DNA of 64,000 bases, from NCBI GenBank assembly GCA_029204225.1, contig CM055108.1, forward strand, positions 3,521,547-3,585,546, written 5' to 3'. The stretch's first letter is position 1, and every line of letters starts with the position of its first letter. Shown here one piece after another: positions 56,249-64,000 of the stretch. The notes under the pieces were generated by a model. It did not search any database, was not told the origin of the DNA, and saw nothing but the letters and a program-made list of their open reading frames with translations. The position numbers and the translations under genes were made by a program. This DNA is from Diphasiastrum complanatum (taxonomy: Eukaryota > Streptophyta > Lycopodiopsida > Lycopodiales > Lycopodiaceae).

Positions 56249-59173
56249 TGCTCCTCTGTCATTCTTGGTCAAGAAGTGAACGGTTTAACCACCTTCTTTG
56301 AAAAACAATAACAGCTCTCCTTTCATGTTTTTGAAGGTCACTCACCGTAGACATTCTTTTTGCTTTTCAGGTTGAAAACCTACAAAGCAGTCAAAGGTTT
56401 GGTATAAGTTCAATTCTGTAAAAGTGGATTCACTTCAGCTTACAGACTGAAGATTATTGATATCAGCTACAGTCCCTTCCGAAAGGAATTGGGAGTTGGG
56501 TGATGTGATGGTCATGTTTGCATGTGCTGTGAACAAGTTGGTCCGTTGATCTATATACCATGATGAACCATCAACTACTTGTAAGATGATTTGTATCTGA
56601 AAGAGGCAATATATGCTTACATTGTTTAGAGAAGCACAGAAGCTGCAAACTCATTAGAACCTTACCTAGTATTGAAAAGTGAATGGCACCAGGCATGCAT
56701 TCTTATGTAACAAATGCATTCCAGATATAACATCAAAACTTTTGCCATCCATAAGTATCTGTAATTAGCTGGGTCAGACCAAAAATGCACTTAATGAACA
56801 TTCAAAAAGCGAAACTGCCACGGTATTCAAAACACAACCTCCCACTTGATTTTCACTACATGTAAAATCTAGTGTTTTTTTTTTGTGTGTCTCCTTATCT
56901 AAATATTATGGTCCCTGGTGTTGCTTTTAGTTTCTTGCGTCTTTTTTTTCGCTCTCAATTTTTCTTGTTGGTTGTCATTTGCATCTGACCCAAGAAAATC
57001 CTGATTCTCTTTGAATTCGGTGACAACTTGTGCTTCAGTTTTGATAAGATCATAAGTAATTCTGGCTGGCTAAAATTTTGATTTTCCTTTTATGTTAAAA
57101 TTTGGATATGGGTTCCTTTGACTTTACTTTCACTGCATTTACTATTTGTTTCAAACTTTACCTCATGACATTGCTAGCTTCACAAGTTAAAGTTCTGAAG
57201 TTGAGTACATCCAAATTTCACAAAGAGATTCTTCCATCACTTTAGCAGACATGTAAATTCTTCATGAATTTTTGTAGTGACTAGCTGCATTTTCTCATTG
57301 ATGTATATTTTGAGGGTGCGCATGCCCCTGCATCTTATCTAATTGTGTATTAATCAAACTCATCTTACTGTCATGATGAGGAGGTTCAGTTTTGCTATTT
57401 CGTAGTGACATTTTCATCAATTTTCTAATTTTCTCCTGTTCTCTTTTTTTTACTATATGGCACTTTTTGAAAGGTTTGAAGTTTGTTTGAGTTCACGGTT
57501 GATTGCTTAGGAGGAAATCTCATTGTAGCTAATCATTTGCAAGTTCACTCCTAACATTTTGCATTGTTAATGGCTGGTTGCAAATAGTCAGATGGCCCAC
57601 CGAGCTATAGATACTTAACAAAGGTTTGTTAATGGTCTTTGGGAAGGCACGGTCTTCAATAGTTTGGTGACTTCTCAAAATTCAATTATTAGGCTCCTCA
57701 TTTGTGAACACCTGAAAGTTTTGCTCGAAAACTTCACCCATTTAAGAAATAGGTACAAATATTAGAGAAAGTTCAATATTTTTGGCAAGATGCAAATTGA
57801 ATGAAGTTCTTTTTGGAGAAGGCCCTATTGGATGGGTCTACAAGTTTGAAATATTTGCTTTTAGTACTTACTATATATTAGAATTTTGAATTGTCGTAGA
57901 CCACTTGCAAAAAAACATTATAAAACTTATTTGCCTCTTACTCCAATCTATGTCATTTATAAAATACAAAATAGTAGCTTGGTATATGTTGGCTAAAACT
58001 AGTTATTCTTTTCTAGGTTTTCAAATATGATCAAGAAGCTAGGAAAGTACATAGCTCCAGGTTTGTTAAAGAGAAGTGAAAACCTCTGTATATGATTGGA
58101 TTTGAGTCATGTAGGAATTTGAAGGGTAGAAACTAAGGGAGGGGGGGAACCATAAAATCAATTCGCCGGTTCAAACCTGGAGAAGTTGATTCTTTCCCAA
58201 TTCAAACCCAATTCAGACACGGTTTTCAGGAGATACGCAAGCAGTGAAGCACACAACTTGATAGAAGATCCAGGGGTGATCAAATCGAAGAACCAAGGGT
58301 GATCAAACCATTATGGACACACATTGCATAGTCCATACTTCTCTATCTTTGGCCACATAGTGGCATTCATTTACTTTTACATGTTGGCTAAACATCACTA
58401 CGTAGGTGGGTACTCTAGGAGCTTTAGGAACTCCAAACAAGGGTTGATGAAATATCCAGAAGTCTACAAACACATTGTTCGGTTCGGATAACCTCCAAAA
58501 TTGACAATTAACTCATAAGAAGGTAGTTAATCTCTAAAACCTGAATTCTCCATGAATGTTTGCCTCAGAGTTGCTCAAATTTATCCCAGCTTTTTAACTA
58601 GATATCAATGCCAATCGGACTTTCTCATACTGAGAAGTTAGTACCATTGTTGTTTGAGTACTGTTTTTTTTTTCTTTAGACGTTTCCCATGTGTGGGCAA
58701 GGTCTGAACTAGGGTCAATCCCACACCAACACACCACACAAGTGGATGAGTATTGGCTTTTTGACAGGTTCTCAACCCGAGTATTAGCTTCTCGACAAGC
58801 TTTCAACCTAGGTATCAACCCAATTCCAAAGACATGAACTAATGGATATGAAAAATTCTAGGGGAACGGCCATGTATGTAGAACTGAATGATATGGCTTT
58901 TGTCCAACGTTGAAAATTGTAGGTTCCCTCTAGGCCTTGGATTGACATTGAGGACCAGACTAACTTGTGGAGGGGAGTATAACCTATAAAGCATTGAGAA
59001 TCTGGAATATTTTTGACAAGATTGTAAAGGGACCACCAACAAAATAACTCTTTTAAAACTCAGGGTGGTGTCATTCTTCTAACGTCTAATCTCTAACTTC
59101 TATTTTTTGTGCACAAAAAGTGTTGGCATTGGCTAGAGTGTTCAAATTTTTCTTCTTATTTTAGAGTTTTTCC
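56249..59173. other. Intergenic; no gene recognised
   Basis: AT-rich, no ORF with recognisable domain. A G-run at 58140-58148 and short T runs only. Confidence 0.5.
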
Positions 59174-59824
59174 TGTCAAAGTACAGTACTTTGGACCTTA
59201 AAAGAGTGATTGATTGATTGATCTAAAACAAATACAACTAGACAATAGATTTTGAGATCTAGATCGACAATTTAGCATGTATCAATCAAGAGCAATCTAT
59301 AATCATCAATCAAGTACGGCCCACACACATGTGGATTAGTACTCAGTACGGCCTGTAGACTGAAAATAAAGTGCAAATCACTTTCTACTTGCTTAGGTCC
59401 AAAAATCATCAAAGTACATAGAGTAGAACTTGAGTTTTGCCAATGAGCTCTCAAAAATATTATAAGTGTTCACTATGGAGGATTGGATACATAGAAAAGT
59501 CTCTTTCTCTCTAAAGTTAGGTGAATTTCCAGCATGTAATAAGGAAGTTGATTTGGCTTTCTTGCCCTAATTTGTCATTTTAGCCTCATTCCTAGAGTCT
59601 TGCCAAGTAGGTGGCTAGTTGGTCAATTTTCTCCATAAATCTAGGATTTAGGTCCTATAAAGTAGGAATCACTACCAAATTGATTGCTTTTTAGACTTGA
59701 TCTAACCTACTCTAGAATAGGTTTCCCATGTGGCTCCATGGCCTCACACGTGTGGGACCCACTTATGTACATTATTTACATTATTTGACATAGCTAGATT
59801 TGCCAACATAGGCAATTTTTCACA
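59174..59824 (-). repeat. Copia 3' LTR
   Basis: On -, the LTR runs from TGTGAAAAATTGCC at 59824 to GTACTGTACTTTGACA at 59174 (651 bp). It is homologous to the + strand LTR at 63127-63817 in inverse orientation, sharing the same start, the GGTAGTGATTCCTACTT block, CTACAGGCCGTACT and the end. A polypurine-like TTTGAGGAG precedes it. Confidence 0.8.
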
Positions 59825-60379
59825 CTACTCCTCAAATCTAGCTTTGGAAATTATGATACATTTATCAATGACTCCAAGTGAGGATCTTAGCTTAACAAAT
59901 GAATCCTTAGGCAAGGATTTAGTGGACAAATCAGCCAAGCAATTCGATGAAGACACATGGTGGAGCTTGATCTCTTTGGCTTGCACCTTCTCCCTCACAA
60001 AATGATGAGCAATCTCAATGTGTTTTCTCCTTGCATGGAATGTAGGATTAGCTGCAATTGATTGGGCTAATTGGCTATCACAAAAGATGGTAGGCACCTC
60101 CTCCTCCGAGACATGAAGTTCCACCAATAGCCTCTTGAGCCATAAGACCTCCTTGCATGTTGATGTCAAGGCCTTATACTCAGATTCAGTGGAAAATAAA
60201 GAAATAGTATCTTGCTTCTTTGAAAGCCATAATACCATTCCATCACATAAAATAGTTGCAAATGCACTTTTAGACTTTCGATCCACTTTGTCACCTGCAA
60301 AATCCGAGTCACTATAGGCTCTTAAGCCCCTTGGTGATGTTGGCTGCATCACCTTCTGGTTTGAGCTCTGTGCCATCAA
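59825..60379 (-). pseudogene. Copia RNase H fragment, open for 184 codons
   Basis: On - it reads RAYSDSDFAGDKVDRKSKSA, STESEYKALTSTCKEVLWLK, TIFCDSQLAQSIAANPTFHA, RRKHIEIAHHFVREKVQAKE and ADLSTKSLPKDSF, then a stop next to the 3' LTR. This is the complete RNase H C-terminal pattern of a copia element, with the D (YSDSDFAGD), E (STESEY) and D (CDSQ) residues present. Its first 20 or so codons are gag sequence read in another frame, the result of a deletion. Confidence 0.8.
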
Positions 60380-60620
60380 CGATGTCCCACAGTTCTTTGG
60401 CTAGTAGTATAACCTTCATCTTGAATTTACATAGATGGTAGTTATCTCCATTGAGTTTGTCAATGAGAGATGAACTAAATGATGGATCCATTCTTGTTGA
60501 ACGAGATCGTTGGTAGAAACAACGATTGTTGGAATATTGTTGGCTGCACGTTTGCTAGAGTGACGTCTTGGTAGAAACAAGACTAATAATCTGTTGTAGA
60601 AATGAAAATTACTGAAATGT
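60340..60620 (-). pseudogene. Copia gag N-terminus fused to RNase H by deletion
   Basis: On - from 60491: MDPSFSSSLIDKLNGDNYHL, then FKMKVILLAKELWDIVDGTE, a typical gag start. The reading stops being gag at about 60340, where RNase H begins, so the rest of gag, protease, integrase and most of reverse transcriptase are missing. Confidence 0.75.
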
Positions 60621-60624
60621 CTGC

Positions 60625-60637
60625 TCTGATACCATGT
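60625..60637 (-). promoter_or_regulatory. Primer-binding site, iMet tRNA
   Basis: TGGTATCAGAGCA on - at the end of the LTR (ACGACA then TGG). Confidence 0.85.
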
Positions 60638-61680
60638 CGTAAAACGTGGGGACAGGCAGTAGAAGCTTGAGCGTAGGCGTATAGGACCTGAAACGCAATA
60701 GTTAGCAGTAGAAAAATACTCAAGATGAATGATTCATACAAAATATTGCGTAAATGAATAATACAATAGTGAGACAGAAAAATTGCACTCTCATTAATAT
60801 CAACAGTGGGTACAATGGCTTGAAGTGATAACTTTAGCTTGCTGAGCATGATAACGCTAGCTACAGAAGAACTCTAATTGTTAAAAACTTGATTAACACT
60901 TACATTGCTTGATTCATTTAATAGTATATATTTACAAGTGTCTTCAAAAATACCTTACAAGCATTGAATGCTATTTACACCAGTCTTTGTATATGTACAA
61001 AGTGGGTAACCGCCCTTGAGATATTTAGCAGTCTAGTTGTTTTAGGGTTGATGATAAGTTAGCGACGTCGGTCTGCCAAAACGCGAAGGTGCCCTTGAAC
61101 AGCTTAAATCTCAAAGGTGCCTGTAAATTGAAGGCAGAGAAAATGCAAAAAAGCTGACAGTGACTTTAAATTGGACAGTGTCGCATTTTTTCCGAAGGTG
61201 CAAAAATGTGAAAAACCCGACAATGCCTTTAAATTGGGCAGTGTCGCATTTTTCTCGAAGGTGTGAAAAATGCGAAAAATCCGAGAGTGTCTTTAAACTG
61301 GACGGTGTCGCATTTTTTCTGAAGGTGCAAAAACAATGCAAAAAAAACCCGACAGTGCCTTTAACTTGGATTTTGGCCACAGTGTCGCATTTTTACCGAA
61401 GGTACAAAAATGCGAAAAACCCGACAGTGCCCTTAAAATGAATTTTGGTCACAGTGTCGCTTTTTTTCCGAAGGTGTAAAAATGTGAAATGCCTTAGCGA
61501 AGGTAGAGGAAAAAACGAAGAGCCTGACAATGTCGTTTTTTTTTCAACAGTGTGAAAAAGGCAAAGGTGCCTAAAAATGTTTAAGGCAAAAAAGTCCCTA
61601 AGGTGCAAAAAGACGACAATGCCTTAAAAGATGCTTTAAAGAAAAACGAAGTGTGGAAAAATGCGAAGGTCCAAAATATG
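60638..61680 (-). repeat. Copia 5' LTR with U3 minisatellite
   Basis: The LTR ends ACGTTTTACGACA at 60638, before the primer-binding site. A TATA-like AAATATATACT on - is at about 60925. Upstream (61080-61640) is the repeat tract described separately. The U3 start is not defined; it meets a reverse-transcriptase fragment at about 61690. It differs from the LTR at 59174, so the gag-RNase H element joins two families. Confidence 0.6.
61158..61490. repeat. Minisatellite of about 63-73-bp units
   Basis: Five imperfect units begin at about 61158, 61220, 61283, 61350 and 61423. Each reads GACAGTGCCTTTAAATTGG, CAGTGTCGCATTTTTTCCGA, AGGTGCAAAAATGCGAAAAA and CCC. Degenerate units flank it (61080-61150 and 61490-61640). 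Two units have an extra ATTTTGG(C/T)CA. Confidence 0.85.
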
Positions 61681-61689
61681 TTGTCGGCC

Positions 61690-61860
61690 TTCAACTGTTT
61701 TCAGGATGCTCATTACTTAAACGATTTGTTAAGGCTGAGCATAAGAAATCTAACATCTTTACATCGCTTATTCCATCTAGATCATTTTCACTTAAAATAA
61801 TATCATCAACATACAACACAAGGATAATGTCTCAAGGATCTTACTGGCAATATAGTTAGC
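61690..61860 (-). pseudogene. Copia reverse-transcriptase active-site fragment
   Basis: On - it reads ILVLYVDDIILSENDLDGIS and then DVKML, the catalytic YVDD motif and its downstream helix. It is flanked on both sides by LTR sequence. Confidence 0.75.
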
Positions 61861-61861
61861 T

Positions 61862-62169
61862 AATTTGCAAGCAATCTATCATCAAACAGATAAGCAGTAA
61901 AGAGAGATCACACACCAACCCAAAAGAACACTTCTGAACTGTATTTACAAAAGAGACTGAAAGATATATATACACAGTCTAATTTTTGTGGGGTACCGTT
62001 GCATGACAGTTCGGTCCCCGTTACGGAACGCGTGCCCCAACTTACACTACGTGTACCGTCAAACTGGCACACATGCATACTATCACAAAGACAATAAAAA
62101 ACTCGAAATCACTGCTGAACATGGAAAGTCATGAACCGTGAGAGAAACTTGGGCTTACTTATTCTAACA
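61862..62169 (-). repeat. Copia 3' LTR
   Basis: On -, a purine tract AAAGAGGAG precedes TGTTAGAATAAGTAAGCCC at 62169. TATATATATC lies near 61965. The inner edge at about 61862 is approximate. It belongs to the RT-RNase H relic just upstream. Confidence 0.7.
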
Positions 62170-63126
62170 CTCCTCTTTAAACTTTAGTTTATCTTTCTTA
62201 CAAAGAGTTTTTCTCTAAAAAACTCAAACTTATCAGTACTTAAAGGTTTAGTGAATATATCAGCTAACTGATTCTCTGTCTTACAATGTAGTATGTCTAT
62301 TTCATTAGATAACAACTTCTCTCTAATGAAATGATAATTTCTATATGCTTCGTGCGTGCATGAAATACAGGATTTTTAGCTAGTTGTATGGCACTCTGAC
62401 TGTCACATCTGATCACAGTAGGCTTATTCTGCGGAATTCCAATGTCTTCTAACATTCTTCTTAGCCAAACTGCTTCCTACGTAGCTGAACATAGTGCTTT
62501 GTATTCTGCTTCTGTAGTAGAAAGAGCAACTGTGTCTTGTTTCTTACTTGACCAAGAAAATACACCATTACCAACATGAAATATATACCCTGTGGTAGAT
62601 CTCCTATCATCAACACAGCCTGCCTAATCTGAATCAACAAAGCCCTGTAAAACTGGTAAAGTATGTTGTCTCTCATATAACAATCCATGGGTTATCGTGC
62701 CCTTCACATAACGAAGAATTCTCTTCGCTGCTTTCCAATGAATCTCTCTAGGAGTAGCCATGAATTGACTTACAACGCTTACATCATAAGTTATGTCAGG
62801 ACGAGTAGTTGTGAGATAAATCAGCAAACCAACTAATTGAAGAAATAAAGTGGCATCAACTAGTACACTCTCATCCTGATTAGATAGTTTCTTACCAACC
62901 TCCATAGGTGTGGATACTGGCTTGTTGTCGCACATTTTGAAATGCTTCAAAATCTCATTCACGTATTTTGTTTGTGTTAGTGCGATGCTATTGCAACCTT
63001 GCCATACTTCCACTCCCAAACAGTACTACATCAAGCCAAGATCAGTCATATCAAAACTAGAGGATAAGTCTTTCTTGATTGCACCAATCAACTCATCATC
63101 ATTTCCTGTGATTATGAGGTCATCTA
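62170..63126 (-). pseudogene. Copia reverse transcriptase to RNase H relic
   Basis: On -: HIDDLIITGNDDELIGAIKK at about 63060-63125, then LTQTKYVNEILKHFKMCDNK, PVSTPMEVGKKLSNQDES, YLTTTRPDITYDVSVVSQFM and AAKRILRYVKGTITHGLLYE in a 131-codon open stretch (63019-62624). RNase H follows with [30 protein letters not shown]. It ends in stops before the polypurine tract. The upstream part of RT is cut off at 63126 by a + strand LTR. Confidence 0.85.
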
Positions 63127-63817
63127 TGTGAAAAATTGCCTACATTGGCAAATCTAGCCATGTAGAATATTGTACATTTTGACAATATTGTTTGTTAGTT
63201 ACTTGAATGGCCAAAGTGCCACTTGTACATACACACCTAAAGTAGGTTACCACGAGTCAAGAGGAGTGGTTGTGTCTATTTGGTAGTGATTCCTACTTTG
63301 TAGGATCTAGACCATGATTTATGATGAGATTTGTACCTACCATGCACCTACCAAGCATGACTCTTGGATCTAGACTAGGGTTTTCACATTAGGGCAAGAA
63401 AGTGGAGTCTACTTCCTTATTACATGCTGGATTTTCACCTAACTTTGCAAAGGAAGTGTGTTTTACTATGTATTTCCATTCTCCATAGTGAGAAGATAGA
63501 AACTTTTTGGAGCCTCAAGGAGAAACTCGAGTTTCCTCTCATTGTATGGTGATTACTCTATTTTTCCAATGAAACCCAGCTTTGGCACTTTGTAAACACT
63601 GTCTACAGGCCGTACTACAGCCTTATTTCCACACGTGTGGAGTTGGATTAGACTATTTGATCAATGCTTTGATTGTCTCTACTTATTTCCTATCAAGCTG
63701 CTAAACTAGATCTTGTTTTCTGATGACTAGTTTCTGATAGATTGTTTAACAAGCATACAATCACCTTGTGGATCATTCAAAGATCCATTTATGGTCCTTA
63801 GTACTGTACTTTTCACA
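63127..63817 (+). repeat. Copia 5' LTR, 691 bp
   Basis: It starts TGTGAAAAATTGCC and ends TACTTTTCACA, immediately followed by a primer-binding site. Its inverted relative is at 59174-59824. It interrupts the RT relic. The 3' part of the element lies beyond the window. Confidence 0.88.
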
Positions 63818-64000
63818 TGGTATCAGAGCCAAGTACAAGGCCATTGATCTGTGTCTGAATCTAATCCAGTTTTAGCAGGTTTTGGTGCAAAAAGCTAGTA
63901 TTGGAAGGGCGAGCTGGTATCCAGGTTTTGGTAAGGGGATTTGATCCCAAACTTTTTTAGGATCAAAATCCGTACTGTTCACACGTGTGGGCATCTCTGA
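63818..64000 (+). mobile_element. Primer-binding site and leader of a copia element running off the window
   Basis: TGGTATCAGAGCC at 63818 is a perfect iMet-type site directly after the LTR. The following leader has no start codon of a recognised gag before the window ends. Confidence 0.8.

Noticed and set aside
61160-61441. 93-codon + strand open reading
   Set aside because: It is a translation of the minisatellite itself.
61158-61490. Regular repeats that might suggest a CRISPR array
   Set aside because: Units are contiguous without unique spacers, in a plant LTR; this is a minisatellite.

Overview
This is a transposon-rich stretch of a plant nuclear genome. The evidence is an intron-rich plant-type gene for the beta (catalytic) subunit of pyrophosphate:fructose-6-phosphate 1-phosphotransferase (PFP), and copia, gypsy, CACTA and MITE-like elements with plant-type features (initiator-Met tRNA primer sites, UBN2-type gag, a chromodomain, DUF4216). 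The long introns and heavy transposon load suggest a large genome. The species cannot be named from the sequence.

The only intact host gene is PFP-beta on the + strand. I reconstruct 16 coding exons from 23781 to 56026: 1695 nt, 564 codons plus stop, with consistent phases throughout. The gene covers about 32 kb because introns 1 (11.6 kb), 11 (3.2 kb), 13 (4.8 kb) and 14 (4.3 kb) hold transposon remains. Intron 1 appears to use a GC donor; the other fourteen introns are GT-AG.

Region 1-18533 is a graveyard of one copia family (copies A, C and D on +, plus a - strand fragment at 9.8-10.6 kb with its LTRs) and a second copia (B, 5.6-8.7 kb). Fragments of gypsy integrase (4.6-5.5 kb), gypsy gag (11.1-11.7 kb) and another copia gag (16.5-17.1 kb) are mixed in. 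18534-22026 is a truncated CACTA element: one end with dense GACGTC-type subterminal repeats, a broken accessory ORF on - and the TNP2 C-terminal (DUF4216) exons on +. 22.0-23.1 kb is mostly featureless apart from a SINE-like piece. A possible 5' UTR exon of PFP-beta lies at about 23.13-23.40 kb.

Inside PFP-beta, intron 1 holds a chromodomain gypsy (27.1-31.7 kb). Its RT, RNase H and integrase core are replaced by a long unrecognised open region, and its gag start is inverted. Intron 1 also holds relatives of its LTR, a gypsy integrase relic, and a 437-bp hAT-like MITE whose sister copy is in intron 11. Intron 13 has a gypsy relic. Intron 14 has a compact gag-only LTR element (TR-GAG type) bounded by a perfect 5-bp target duplication.

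Downstream, 56.0-59.2 kb is featureless. 59.2-63.1 kb is a mosaic of - strand copia pieces, including an LTR with a minisatellite. A + strand copia LTR starts at 63127 with a primer-binding site at 63818, and its element runs off the window. Transposon coordinates are approximate unless a boundary motif is stated. Family assignments rest on motif recognition, not on database searches.
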